This document shows positions 33,413-45,914 of a DNA stretch of 63,488 nucleotides, in pieces. Source of the DNA: Gnetum montanum (taxonomy: Eukaryota; Streptophyta; Gnetopsida; Gnetales; Gnetaceae); assembly GCA_015680685.1 (NCBI GenBank), contig MNCI01004046.1:211428-274915 (forward strand), given 5' to 3'. Within the stretch, counting starts at the first letter, position 1. Every line of letters begins with the position of its first letter. A program made the translations under genes and the position numbers. Under the pieces are notes generated by a model. That model saw only the letters and a list, made by a program, of their open reading frames with translations, had not been told where the DNA came from and did not search any database.

Positions 33413-35233
33413 TGTAGCGACCGAAAACGTTGACGGTTGGAAACACCGAGAGGTTTTTGGTCAGAAAGTCTTAACCCCAAATCTGTGCAAGGGTCATGCT
33501 AGATAAAATGGAACTGGGGTGCCCTGAATGGTCTAGTTGATCGAACAGGGACTTAATCAGTGTCACTAAACCTTTTGCAAACATTCGATATGAAAAAAAT
33601 GTTTGTAGCGTAAAGTAATGATTATTATATGCAAGGAAGTGAAAACAATGTAAAATGTAATGATAAGCAGAAGAATAAAGTAAACTGGAGTCAAGAAATT
33701 CACCACTTCAAGATTATGGCTTTACTTTGTCAAGGTGGATACAATCGGTTGCGCAACGTTGGGAAGCACAGAGATCCCAAAAGTAACCAAGATGTTCAAA
33801 GTAAGCCAAATGTATGCTTGAACGTGGACTCAAGACCTAATAGTGCAAAGTGCCACAAAGGCAACAGAAAAGAGCTAATAGACTACCCAAATGGGAATGC
33901 TAATTGCTTAGTTTTTTGTTAACTCGGAAATGCTAACAATGCTCAGGATTTCCAACCCTTGAAATTGTTAATTTTTGTCAACTTGTCAATTTTCCAACCA
34001 ACTTGCCAACCCGTTCAAATGCTCTTTCAATTGTCAATTTGCCAACCCTTTGAGTGTTGCTCGTCAAGGTATTTATAGGGCTAGAGTAACATGAGAAATG
34101 AGGCCTGGAGGACACATTTCCTAGACCCACAAGATGTTAATGTGTCCATGTTGCATGGACATGCAAAGCTAATTGATTAACGAGCCTACCACATTGCAAT
34201 CACATTGTAAAAATTGGAGATGCTGGGATGAGGTGTGCCAACAATGCAGGCAAGGAGTGAAGTGCATCAATGTAGTGTAGCTACCTACTACTCTGTGCTA
34301 TGCTATGGAGCGTAGCTTGTTACCATAGCGTAGCTACTTGCTACAATGTGCTACGCTGAGGAGCGTAGCATGTTAGCGTAGCATAGCTACTTATTGTGTT
34401 CTGCAACGCTATGTAGTGTAGTGAAGCGTAGTCACCAGTTTGAAGAAGAAAATTGCGTTGGAGTTAATTACAGGTGCTGGAGGCCTATGAAATGTATTGG
34501 CTGGCTTTGCATGTTTGCTACACTATGCTACGCGTAGCGTAGCATAGCGTAGCAGCTAGCCTTAACTGCAATTTGTGATGAATTTGCAAACTTTGCACTT
34601 TGCGATGTAAAGCCTTTGAACTTGCTGATCCTGCATTGTCGCTACACTATGCTACGCTATGTAGCATAGCAACCAACATAGCCTATTTTTCACTTACTTT
34701 GCTACTTTTCCAGTAAGAGGATTTTTGCTAAAGGACTTGTAGTCAAGCGAGGCAAATGGTCTTGGAGGCTGGAGGTGCTTACCGAGTGCAATTGGAAGCA
34801 CCAAGTAAGCTCGGCCCTTCCACCTTGCCTTTGTTACACTATGCTACACTGCCTAGCATAGTGTAGCATAGCACTTTGTCTTGCAATAGTTCACACTTGA
34901 TTGCCTGAACAACTGTCTTCCATAGCCTACTACACTACATAGCGTAGCATAGCGTAGTAAACTTCTTAACTAGAAAACTTGCCAAATTGTTTCACCCATC
35001 CTGAGCACCATCGACAACTCTACATGTGATTTCTGAGTAGACTATTAGCTAGACGAACCACCTAGGTTGGTAGGCTGGAGGGTCCATTGAGCCTGTCAAC
35101 ACTGGGAGTAGAAAACTTGCTGAACTAGACAGTCTAAACTCAGAGCATCCATCTCCTGGAGAACTGCCATGACACTGCTTGAATTCCAAGGACTTGGTGA
35201 AGCAAGAATGCCTTGAAAATTTAGGGTGTTTCA
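33413..35233 (-). repeat. 5' LTR of element C
   Basis: This 1821 bp LTR in element orientation starts TGAAACACCCTAAATTTTC and ends TTTTCGGTCGCTACA. The AAATC duplication follows at 35234. It is colinear with A's LTR (3109-4694), for example the block around 35100-35230. A TATA box (inverted TATTTATAG) is at 34070-34078. Confidence 0.9.
34260..34955 (-). repeat. Hairpin-rich CTACGCTA palindrome cluster in the C 5' LTR
   Basis: Clear hairpins: arms 34517-34533 / 34537-34553 (17 bp, one mismatch, 3-base loop), 34647-34655 / 34661-34669 (9 bp), 34835-34846 / 34854-34865 (12 bp, perfect). Further copies are at 34270-34420 and 34924-34954. They lie upstream of TATA in element orientation, within U3. 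Confidence 0.75.
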
Positions 35234-35238
35234 AAATC

Positions 35239-35876
35239 ATCCCATGAGGAGCCTCTGTCAGCTAATCAAAACTCAAGCTAATGTGACACAAGTCATCTTG
35301 AGGAGGAAACATCTATCCTACAAATGCAATGTGATTTCACAAACATCAAAGAAAAATCCATCTTCTGGCATGTAGTCCACTTGATGAAAAGCAGCCTTGC
35401 AGTTAGCATTTATAAATGTGTAGAAACCAAAGTAGGTTTATCCCACAACAAAAAGTAGAAAAAAAGAAACAAAGGGGCAAAAGCATGTTCCCATGCAAAT
35501 CAGCATTGCTGCAATTTCACAACCTATCTAGCCCTAAATCCACACTAACTATCTCATGAGTACTTTAACAAGAGGTTAATGTTTCTAGGGGTAAGCCACT
35601 CTAGTGCCATGATCACCATCAACCATGTGATCCTTTCATCATGATATCCCCACTTGCATCCTCTTCCCTTTTTAGCCCCAACATGTCACCTACACCTACT
35701 CCCACTTCTCACCTACTACCTCGCATACCACTATCCACTACACTCCTAAGCATGATGCAACCACATTCAATCAAGTACTAAGGAGTGATGTCAATGCCAG
35801 GCTTGCTATGGTGTTTTTCAGTTCTTTGTTAACATCTCTTGGGTCACTCCTCTAAATGTCAACAAAGAGGAACTAA
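35239..35876 (+). other. 3' untranslated region and polypurine tract of element B, right of the C insertion
   Basis: It continues B after the AAATC duplication. It contains the pre-LTR block at 35285-35330 (as at 2818 in A) and ends with AACAAAGAGGAACTAA, the polypurine tract, before the LTR. No coding frame is credible here. Confidence 0.65.
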
Positions 35877-37420
35877 TGAAACACCACCAAATTTGGACTA
35901 CAACATCTCGACTACAAATTTGTCTAAGTTTCAACACGAGGCCACTTTTGCAAATTTTTCTAAGTGCTAGGACTACACTCTTCACTACCCCAAAGTGTAC
36001 TCAACCCAGTAGAGAGCATAGTCAAGACAAAAACCAATTTTTTCAAAAATTTTCCAAGTGTCAAGCTAGCCACTACAAACTACCCCAGAGTGTAGTCAAG
36101 CATAGTTAGCATGAAGGTGTAGTTTTTGTAGATTTTTCTAAGTGTCGAGACTATGCTCTCCACTGTCCAAGAGCTTTGTCAAGCATAGCTAACTAAAAAT
36201 CAGTTTCTATAAGTTTTGACAAGTGCTAGGACTACACTCACCCTCAATCAAGAGTGTAGTCAACACATAGTCACATTCTAAAAAAATTTTCTAAGTGTTG
36301 GAAAATGCTCTCCCCTAGTCCAGAGTGTAGTCAAGTGTAGTTAGCCAAAACAACCTCCACAGGCCTTCACAATGTGACACCAACATTAAAGTTAGCCCAA
36401 CTCACCTCTGACAAGCATAGCTAGAAAAATGCATTTTTGTTATATCCCCTTTTTGGCCCTAAATTGTAACTATGCTTGACCCCACATAAGACAGTGGAGA
36501 GCGTAGTCCCAGAGAAGAGTCTCCAAAATTGCATTTTTTTAGGTATATTATAGTCTTCTCAGCACACGTACATGTAGTTCATAGTGTAGTCATAGTCTCT
36601 CAGCCTCTCAGAGTCTGGAAGAGTATAAAAAGGCACAACACCAGTAGCTTTAGTGGAAAGTGTAGTTGGGTGATAGTGTAGTTCCAACCATCCCCTCTAC
36701 CACACAACAATCTCTCCACATTTCACACAAGACCTAGCCCTATAAATACCCCTACCCTCAACATTTTAGGGGTTGGAAAATTTGAGAATTGAGCAAGTTA
36801 GAAAATTTAAAGGCACACTAGAAAATTGAAGAAAGGCAAAGTTGCATACCACTATAGCTCACGCAGGACACCGCAAACCACTACACATTGTGTTGGCCAA
36901 CCTGGTTGGCACAGATATCATGGTGGAACATTAGTCTTGCAACTAGACATCTTTGAGACTATGAATACATTGTCCACTATGCCTATTAAACACTATGTAC
37001 CTTCTCACCCCTTCTAGAGTTAACTATGCTCAATTCCATTTGGGGTGGTGTTCCATTTTCTCTCTCTCTCTTTCTTTGCATTTTCAACATTTTCACTTGC
37101 ATCTTTTAGCATTTTACTTGCATTTTCTATTGCTTCAACAAAAACTTACATCTAGGAAATGGTCCTAGCACAATGACACCTTTGTTTCTCATTGAAACCC
37201 TAGACTATGCTCACCCCCATTGACACCACTGACATCATTGACACCGCACAAAAACTTAGCATCATTTTACATCACATTTGCTAAGTCCATGTTCTATTGA
37301 CAAGACTATTCAGGGCACCCCACCTTTGTCTCTAGTAGGCCCTCATATAGACTTAGGGTTAGGACTGTTCATCCATGGACCCCTCGATGTTCCAACCACT
37401 AATGTTTTCAATCACTATCA
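35877..37420 (+). repeat. Tat-family LTR (3' LTR of element B)
   Basis: This 1544 bp LTR starts TGAAACACCACC and ends TTTTCAATCACTATCA. The end block 37290-37420 aligns with 4560-4694 and with the inverse of 33413-33560. A TATA box, CTATAAATACC, is at 36740-36750. The middle (35990-36340) carries a repeated GAGTGTAGTCAAG word rather than the CTACGCTA hairpins, so U3 has diverged. The element's 5' LTR is not identifiable. Confidence 0.8.
36740..36750 (+). promoter_or_regulatory. TATA box of the B 3' LTR
   Basis: CTATAAATACC is in the same LTR position as 4075-4085 in A. Confidence 0.65.
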
Positions 37421-39830
37421 ACTTAGGTGGAGAGATCCTCAAGGAAATGTTGTTTTTCCACCAAAACATTCAACACCCATTATGCTCCAAACTACTCTTA
37501 AGGACATGAAGCTAAGTGAAGCACTTGGAGGGTATCATGAAACTAAATACATAACCTAATCACATGAACCTACTGATGAGCAGTTAAGGAAAGACCATGC
37601 CATGGAAACAAGACATGAACAAGACAAAGGAAAGAAAATCAATTCTAATGTTATCTTGGAGGAACTTGATGGAGATGCATCCATTGCTAAAAACCTCCAC
37701 CACAATCATGAGTTCTAGTCACAAATTCTTATCATTCGATTGAATCAACCTATCAAAAATAAATCACTCTAAATTAGCTGAGATACTTAGGCAGGAGGCA
37801 AAGGACTCAAGGCATAAGCAACACTCAAGGCTAAGAGTTCCTACTAGGTCTCACAAAGATGAACATCAGAGTCATCATAGGAAGACAAGCAAGCACTATT
37901 CTCCTACTACCTTATTTGCATTCTCACGATCATCAGAAGACTCTATCAAAAGGAGAAAATGTACAAGGACCATAATAAGGAAGAGAGGAGAACTCATGAC
38001 CACCATGATCATCATAACCATTACTCAAGACATTCTAATTTGAAAGATGAGTATGAGTAGCCCAAACATAGGGATCACAAAAATAATGAAAGGGATGAGC
38101 ATAGAAAGATGCACTACAATAGAGCACACAAACCCAATCAAGATGATGAACTCCTAATGACAACTTGTAGCATGATTAACATACAAGAAGCTATTCACAT
38201 TCCAACTAGGCACATGATGGATAGCCAAATCAACCAACTTGACATGAACAACATGCTAGAAGGTGGCTATAATGTTGATCCACAACATCACCTTCAAGCT
38301 TTCCATGATTCCTATGCCCTACAAAACATTAAAAGTAACTATCAAAAGTTAAAGTTATTCCCAAGAATACTTGTAAAAGAGGCAGAGATCTAGTACCAAT
38401 CACTTGAACCTAAATTAATCAGAAGATGGAGTACCATGCTAGAGATCTTCAAAAATAAGTATCAAACCTACTCATAAGTGTATAACTTAAGAAAACAAAT
38501 CCAAGGATGGAAACAAGGGACTCATGAAACACTTGATGTAGCAATGGATAGATACTACTCACTACTGTACAAATACCTAGGCCATGAATTCTCATAGAAG
38601 AAACAACTAAGGTACATTGTAGATGGGTTGCAAAATAAAAATAGGAAGACACTTGGGATTTATGCCCAAGGTAGATTATTAGAAATGATAGTCCATCACA
38701 TCCATAGATTAATTCATTGAGTAGCAAAGGAGGAAGAAGAACTCAAGAATAGAGACTCAACCAAGGAATATAATAGAGATCCATTAATTAGAAAGAGAGA
38801 TGTGCAAATGTGTGACAAGCAAGAGGATGAAACCTTAGAAGATGTTATCCAGAAAAAGGCTCTACCTATTCAAAGATCAATCAATGATATAGTAGCTAAG
38901 GTAGAGAAATTCTAGAATACAGTGGATGAAAAGTTTGCTACAACCCTAAATATTGTAGAAGAAAAGGTTGAACAAGCACTTAACAAGGCCAAGGAGAGGA
39001 AGAAGAAATGAGCTAATGGACAAGAAAGTTATAAGCACAAAGGAAAAGTTGCTACCATTGAAGTGTATACTGACTCCAATTTAGAGGAAGAGGAAGAATG
39101 CAATGTATGTCAATATGAACATCCTAAGGGATGTTTTCCTATTATGGTCCACTTGTAAGAATCTAGGGTATATGCACTCAATCCAAGCTTTGTCAAAAAT
39201 CATATGCCCAAAAGACTACCTTATCATCAAGATAATATCAGGAAAACTTTCCAGTTGACATATTACCCAAGAAAAGCCTACCTTCAGCCATAGGATCAAT
39301 ATCAATAGTAGTGGCAACAACCGCAGACATGGGCAATGCCACTACCAAGGCAACAATATCCATATAGGTAACCAAACCCTTATGAATATTATGTTCAACA
39401 TCTAATATCTCTAGGAAACACATTTGTTCAAAGTTCTTCTTCTTAATATCCACCAAAATACTACAAGCCTACTACTCCAAGGATAGATCATAGTCTTTAC
39501 ACACATTTTCTAGTAGCTATCCCATGAAATTCCCCTTCCAATCCTTTGCCATTAGGGCCACCATCCACTATGCAAGGGGAATTGTCATCACACCTGTAGC
39601 AAAGAAAAGCTACAAGGGTTGTGAACATACAAGTGGAGGATCTTACCAAAAACACTAAGGGCTAGACAAGGAAACATTCTTTCTTTAGGACAAGTCCTGA
39701 AAAGGCTATTAGAGTCAAGATTTCATTGAGACCAACTTCTTCTATAAAAAATTCTCTTACCAAATGTAAGCATCCATTATCATGCAACACAAACATGCAA
39801 ACAAACATACAAACTATTATGCTTACAAAA
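37421..39830 (+). pseudogene. Athila-like gag pseudogene of element E
   Basis: E begins exactly at the end of the B LTR, without its own 5' LTR or primer site. From about 38090 it aligns with D and F: GGYNVDPQHHLQAFHD, YQKLKLFPRIL, RRWSTMLEIFKNKYQ, LRKQIQGWKQG, LGIYAQGRL. A CCHC-like knuckle, CNVCQYEHPKGC, is near 39100-39135 and matches D's and F's reduced forms. The Gln/Pro/Tyr-rich tail follows. Frameshifts and TAG stops are frequent. The short reading at 37421-37700 (LRWRDPQGNVVF) has no counterpart in D or F and may belong to something else. Confidence 0.8.
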
Positions 39831-40731
39831 ATAGTCATAGATTGGATTATAGTAGGGTGACTCCCTAAGAAGAGAATTGATCTAGGAGTCCCTTTGATTT
39901 ATCTATGAGTAGCTAAAAATTTTTCATGCAAAGCTCTATTAGACTCAGGTTCCAAGGTAAATTTGATCTCTTATGAAACATATCAAGCATGTAACCTACC
40001 ACCCTTAAAGGCATGTAATATCGAGTTAGAGCTTGCTAATTAGTCTATTATCATTCCTTTGGGATAGAGAGAGGATGCAATGATCATTGTCAACAGATGG
40101 TCTTATTCTATAGATTTTCTTGTAATCAATGTGAAAAATGAAAATAAGTTATTTCCAATTATCATGGGGAGGGCATGGCTTAGCATAATTGATGCTAAGT
40201 TAAGCATGAGAGATTATCTATTGAAATCTCTAAGGGAGACAAGCACAAAGCCATACACATGTAGTGGATTCCAAGCATTACATTTGAAAGAAAAGGGTGC
40301 AATCATGGACCAACATTCTAGAATGTCAATGTAGTTAGTACAACAGTCCAAAAAAATAGTGAAAAAAAACATGAGCAGGGGCCACCAAATCAAAATACAC
40401 CCTATGTCCAATAACTAAGAACCTTCAATTGTCTAGAATATGCATGGAACAATTTGATTCACTTGTTAATTCCCATTCTAAGAAAATAACTCCAACTAAG
40501 GATCCCAAAATGAAATTAATAAATCATAATCATACATTAATAGGAAAAGAAGATAAAGACTTAAATGATCAAAAATATCCTATCATCAAGATCACATGGT
40601 ACAATAATTGAAAAGTTAAGTCACTAAAGTTGGTAAGTAAACCACCTAGAGTGTATGATCTAGGAGATCTAGGGAGCATTTTCCAAACACTTCCCCATGA
40701 GTTTAGTTGTCAGGGAGATATTCTATCTTAA
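39831..40731 (+). pseudogene. Aspartic protease region of element E
   Basis: A retropepsin motif ALLDSGSKVNLIS lies near 39930-39970, with the catalytic DSG intact. The second motif is FPIIMGRAWLSIIDAKLSM near 40155-40210. The stretch 40080-40334 is open. The frame ends at TAA 40729-40731. D and F have no such segment between gag and the spacer, so E is closer to an autonomous ancestor, yet no RT follows. Confidence 0.82.
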
Positions 40732-41924
40732 GCCAATAATTAATAAGTTCTTTTCAATTTTTTGTTTTACAATTCTTTTTACTTTTCCTATTTCTTGAAA
40801 TAATTTTCCCATTCTTTTATACTTTTCACTTTCTTTGATGTTTTCATTTCTTAAATCTTTGATATTCTTTAACATGTTTTTCAGTTCTTTAACATTTATC
40901 ATTTTTCATTTTATACACCTTTTTCCAATTTTTACTATCTTTTTCATATTTTATTTCCATTTCCTTCGTAAATAACTTTAATCATAAATAAAACACATTA
41001 TGAATAATGTAAAATGTAGCTTGATAAAGTGAAGATTTCTCTATGTTATCAAGTCATACAAGACTAATTATTTGAACAGTGAGCCCACACCATCCATCCA
41101 TCCATTTCATTAATAAGAGGTTCTTACCATGGCCATAATGATATTCTTTTCCATCATACAACTAAGAATAAATTTTTGATCATTATGCTTGGACCAAAAA
41201 GTGAGGAACCAAATGGGAATGTAAAGGGTGTGACATTAAGAGGATTTGTGGATTCTCTTAAATTACCTTTGTAAGTTCTCTCATGTTGCTAAGGTTATAT
41301 TATATCCTTGTAGATCTAAAGAAAAATGGAAGTAAGAGTAAAATAATTATTTCCTTATCATGTAACTAGAAAAACATGTTACACATGCCTGATGATAGTC
41401 CTCTAGTAAGGTTAACATAGATAAAAATAAAAGAGAACAGAATAAATTTTTGGGGTTCCACTAGAAAGACATGTTAGCCATGCTTGAAGGTACATGACTT
41501 CTTAGAAATATAAAAAATAAATAATTGCCATGAATAAACTTCTCCCTTGGACAATAAGCCAAATGACAATACTCCTTGTAATAGTGATAGTCTTACAATT
41601 GTAATTCTAAGAGATGAGATAATGCGATGTCACTGGAATGTGGTCTAGACTTGGTTTCAATCTTGGATAGAAAGGCTACTGATTACTTTAACCACTAATA
41701 AAACACATAAGAATTCATTATGTCTATGGTAATATACCTCATGTCCTGACTTCTGCAATCCCTTCTAAGTCCATTTCATTTCACTGTAAGAATAGTCATA
41801 ACTTGTGATTTTGTATAACATAGTGTAATTTTTCCAATTTTGTGGTACTAACATGTGTTTTTTGCTAAATAGGTATGGATTACATTCAACTCCTTAAGTG
41901 CCTAAAAACACTTCTAAGAGTGGC

Positions 41925-41977
41925 TATACAAAGACATTAAGGGTTGGAGCCTACTTTAAGGAGGAACCACTTGTATA
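41925..41977 (+). other. Conserved stem-loop in the spacer (element E)
   Basis: TATACAA (41925-41931) pairs with TTGTATA (41971-41977). Relative to D, a C-G pair has become T-A on both arms, keeping the pairing. The loop keeps GGTTGGAGCCTACTTT. Confidence 0.55.
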
Positions 41978-42353
41978 ACTATTGTATCTTATACCTACAA
42001 AGCAATTCCACATCATCTGGAACCTTTCAACATCAACAACAATCAATAAAATTTCTTGTATCATTCAAACTATTCGTCCTACAAACATGAATTCATTACC
42101 CTTCTTATCCATCTTATTAACACTTCATGAACTTTCATAGCTCAACATTCCTTCTTTATGAACCTTCAATGATAAATTCTCGAAAAAAGTGCATCTATCC
42201 ATAGCCTAGGCCCTCTAAATAAGTTTTAAACATTCCAACAATTCACAGAGAATCATTTTTTTACCCTCAAAACTTCATAAAAAATGAAAATTTTTGGCCT
42301 CCAATACTGGGTCGACCTCAATATTGAATCCTCAATATCAAATCACACAAAAA

Positions 42354-42364
42354 CTATATATAAG
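42354..42364 (+). promoter_or_regulatory. Possible internal promoter (TATA) upstream of the E accessory ORF
   Basis: CTATATATAAG lies about 550 bp before the accessory frame, after a run of AATATTG/AATATC words like those in the U3 of this family. F has TATATATATA at 49355-49365 (inverted), preceded by GATGTCAGATACTAG-type words. D lacks the segment. Confidence 0.4.
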
Positions 42365-42909
42365 TGAACACTTAGCCAAATATTTCATCATTTTTCATTT
42401 TAGCTAAGGTAGACTTTTTTCACTTTTCTTTGACACTCTAAGCTATGACCTCCTAGCTTCCCCAACCATATCTTACATGTTATTGCTCTGATTTTCATGA
42501 TTCTTGAATCTATTTGATCCCAAAGTGCTCATCTTAGTTCTGGGAGGGGCTAGTGAGGAAAATCTAAGATGTTTTTTGAAAATTACTAATGCTTGAAAGG
42601 TATTTTTAGGGTAAGGATGAAAGGAAACTTGAAATTTTTAATGAAAAATCAATGAGATTAACTCCAAAATACTTAATTAATGCTCTTAATGAACCATAAC
42701 CATCATTACAAGCCACATATATAAACAAAATAGACAATTGTGAAGGGTTAGAAGAAAATCAACATTTATGGGGTAACTTTTTAAAACTTTTCTAACTTTG
42801 CTATCATAATAAACTAAGAACTTATGTAACTAAGGGTATGAGTAAGGTATGAAACTATTAAGAATATATGAGAATACCTTAGTAATTCCAAACCCTTAAA
42901 TCATTGCAA

Positions 42910-45024
42910 ATATCCCCAAAGAGAGAAGCACAAGGAGGACCCTCACAAAGAGAAAGTAAACGACCAAGAGGCGAAGGTAGAGGTTGAACTAGAGGATAAC
43001 TAGAACATGTAGAGTAGGAAGCCAAATCCTTTAGTATTCATCAAGAAGCACATGTTACTAAGTAGTCAACCTAAGAAGAGGTAGAGGAACCACAAGTGCA
43101 AGGAAAACACCTCACATTATCACAAGACTACCTCCAAGCTATCCAAGAGAAGTTCATCCTGACCACAGTCATTATGGAGATGAACTTTGGTCCATTCACA
43201 AAGTTTACTCCAAAAGTAGTAAAGACACAACTTAAGGCATCACCACTGTGGCCTATCCTATCTAATAGTAGTGATTTTTACATTGGGAAAACCTATCATT
43301 TCTACCACAATAAGAAAGATGGCACCATAGTCAACATTGGAGGAGTCTTGGTCTCATACTCAATTAAGGTGATAGCAGAAGCTCTTAACATACCCAATGA
43401 AGGGGTGCAAATAGCACATATGTCCACAAGGTCAAATGTTAAAACTAGGAAACCATGACTGAAACAAGCATATGACAAGAAAGATAAAGAATACAGTCAA
43501 CTAACTCTGGAGAAACAAATCTATTTCAAAATTGACACGTGCCACCTGTTCCCAAACAAAGAACTAAATAGGTTGTCCACCTATGCATCTAGAGGAAGTG
43601 TGATCCTAATGGAAAAATAAAACACAAACATCACACAACTCTACTCTAAGGAGATTCATAAGCATATTGAAGAAAGGAAGGTAGGGAAGCCAATACTTCC
43701 AATTTCTTACCTTATCAAAAAGTTGTGCAAGTGAGCTAGAATCTTGGGATACACCAATGACACTCTCAGGAGAGCCAAAAATGCTTCGTATGCTAAGCTA
43801 CTCAAACTAGCTCCACCCAGGAAGGACCAATGTGAGGAACAACAAGAAGAATAACATAAGGAGCAATAATAGCAACAGTAGCAAGTTCAGCCACTACCAC
43901 CATAGGACTATAGACCATCCATGATTCATTTGTAATAGATTGTAGAGACCATTAGCTAGGGAATGAAGAAAACAACCTATATAGAGCTATAGATAATGTT
44001 ATACAACCTATAGTTTCTATTGATTTTGTGAGTGGACAAATGTCACTGTAGTCAAGAGGAGGGCACCAATGGTCACAACATATCTCTGAAAATGTTACAT
44101 CATTCTAAGTGATGTAGATACTAAAGAAAGAGCCACCATCATGGTAATGTAGTACCAAGATGTAGCGGGAGCAACAAAGGTGATCACTAATGACATCAAA
44201 GAGTCCTTTAATGTACCTGTTATAACACCAACATATCTAACTAGAGCTAGAGATGCTCAAATGTTAGCTAAAACCTCAATGACTCTTGCTGACCATGAAG
44301 ACATGCTCAATCAACTACTATAGACTATACAAGTAATGACAACACTTTTCGACATCCCAAGTGATGTCACTATAGTGCAATTAGAATTGATCACTACCAA
44401 AGGAAAATTGGTCATGGTAGAGACTAGGGAAAAGTATGCAGAAGTTGAAATTCTAAAATTGCAAGAAGAGCTTGTAACCTTGAGTGTCGAAAGTAAAGAT
44501 CCAACTCAATTCATTACACCTTACCAAATGGAACAATTTAGGATAGAGCAGATAAACTTCCTGATTGAGCTAAATAAACAAATGAAAAATAAGAAAGAGA
44601 GAGTGGTGTGGAATGTCTTAGTAACAAAAGCCCAAATGTATGCACATGCTAAGGCACTCATCATAGCCCAAGAAGAAAACAAACAACTCATTATAGAAAA
44701 TATGCAATTAACTATTGTGTAAAAATAAAAGAATATCCTAGAAGAAAGCATCCACTAGTTAAGAGAATAATTGTTGAGAGTCAACCAAGACATGATTCAC
44801 CTCACACAAGAAAATAGGATCCTCTCATAAAGGAGGTATGCATCATCCACTAGAAATCAACCATTGAAATTATCACATGGAAAAATGAGGTAAAGAAATA
44901 TGAGAGGCTCAAAGAACACTTTCATGATTAGGTGGGACTATACAAGTAAATCAATGAAAAGGAGATTCATATGGTCAAAGCTAGAATAATTTCCATATTA
45001 GTACAAAATCATGTTAATGATAGA
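42910..45024 (+). pseudogene. Accessory ORF of element E, cut by insertion of F
   Basis: It begins at 42910 with ATA where D and F have ATG (then SPKREAQGG, matching MAPKRG in F). The N-terminus is basic. The globular part is open at 43096-43458: YHFYHNKKDGTIVNIGG, VSYSIKVIAEALNIPNEGV. Next come YFKIDTCHLF and GKPILPISYLIKKLC at about 43500-43740. The tail, open at 44336-44722, is Glu/Lys/Gln-rich with heptad-like spacing (EVEILKLQEELVTL, AQMYAHAKALIIAQEENKQ) and is predicted to be a coiled coil. It is cut at 45024 by F. I do not recognise a defined function. The fold suggests the poorly characterised plant transposon protein found as an extra ORF in retrotransposons, which is inference. Confidence 0.75.
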
Positions 45025-45903
45025 TGATGACCAATGAGGTACCCCTACTCTCAACCATACAAATCACAAGCATTTATGCACAATCCAGTTAAATTTCATA
45101 GATGGGACTAGTTGTGATATCTAGATCGTTATGCTTTGATCACAGTTTGCTATCTTCCCACTTGGACTAGTGGTAGCTTTGTCATGTATGGTTTAGTCCA
45201 AAGTGGAACATATGATGTTGTCTAGTTCTACGTTGCTCCTAATGATGATAAATAGGTAAATTAATTAAGCTAATGAACAATTTAAAACATATTTAAACTA
45301 GCCTACATGTGATGAGTATCTGCTCTTAATCATCCATATAAATCTTGGACTTCATGAGACTACTTATGGAATTGCCAAGTGTATGTCACTAGATGTGCCA
45401 AGTCATACACTATTGGATTACCAAGTACTTACACGTAAATGCTCGTGATTAAGGCGTATGCATTCCGCTTAATGATAGGAATAGTAAATAGAAATAAATG
45501 GAAATGTTAACTAAAGGAAATAGTAAATAATTAACAATTAAAAGCAATAATAATCTAAGTGGATGCTATAATGATGGGAGTAATCTTGATCTTTATTTCC
45601 AGTCATGTAACATGTCCAAGTACATCACATTCGAACAAAGGTATCATACGATTACAAACATCACACTACAGGTGTGCACTGGGAATAACAAAACTCAAAG
45701 AAAGACTTAAAAAACTAAGAACTAAAACTATCTTCCCCTATTTCCCTTAAACTATGCATGCAAGTGTTGTATTTATAGGCTAGCCCATAGGAAATGGTGT
45801 TGGACATCCAACATCACTTTCTAACTTTGACATCAGGTATCTAATATCGAGGCTTTGATATCAGGTATCTAATATCAAAGCCTGATAGATTCATGACTCA
45901 TCA
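45025..45903 (-). repeat. 3' LTR of element F
   Basis: It starts (element sense) TGATGAGTCATG and ends in a form of CATTGGTCATCA. It aligns with 53379-54229 and, less closely, with the D LTRs. A TATA box (inverted TATTTATAG) is at 45769-45777. The U3 edge at 45826-45890 has GATATCAGGTATCTAATATC words in place of D's CGATATCG array. Confidence 0.88.
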
Positions 45904-45914
45904 TACCCCCACGA
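45904..45914 (-). promoter_or_regulatory. Polypurine tract of element F
   Basis: The inverted CGTGGGGGTA adjoins the LTR start, identical to D's tract at 10334-10343. Confidence 0.7.

Larger units (their letters stand above)
18390..35238 (-). mobile_element. Element C: 16.8 kb Tat-like Ty3/gypsy retrotransposon with target duplications
   Basis: The body is 18395-35233 and is flanked by perfect AAATC duplications. In element orientation the order is: 5' LTR (35233-33413), leader, gag (33168-30900), protease (30240-29478), tandem repeat, antisense gene (reads 24345-28868), tandem repeat, RT/RNase H/archaeal RNase H/truncated integrase (23598-20661), tandem array, 3' untranslated region and a 3' LTR shortened to 18395-19317. 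It is inserted into the 3' untranslated region of element B in the opposite orientation. The LTRs differ at roughly a tenth of positions where I compared them, and all sense frames carry stops. Confidence 0.88.
40732..42909 (+). other. Conserved non-coding spacer of element E with internal TATA
   Basis: A T-rich tract (40735-40970) precedes the block 40970-41980, which is shared with D and F. The stem-loop is at 41925-41977. Then follows an AATATTG/AATATC-rich stretch at 42300-42345 and CTATATATAAG at 42354-42364. A branch-site-like CTTAGTAAT and a degraded acceptor lie directly before the accessory frame at 42910. Confidence 0.55.
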
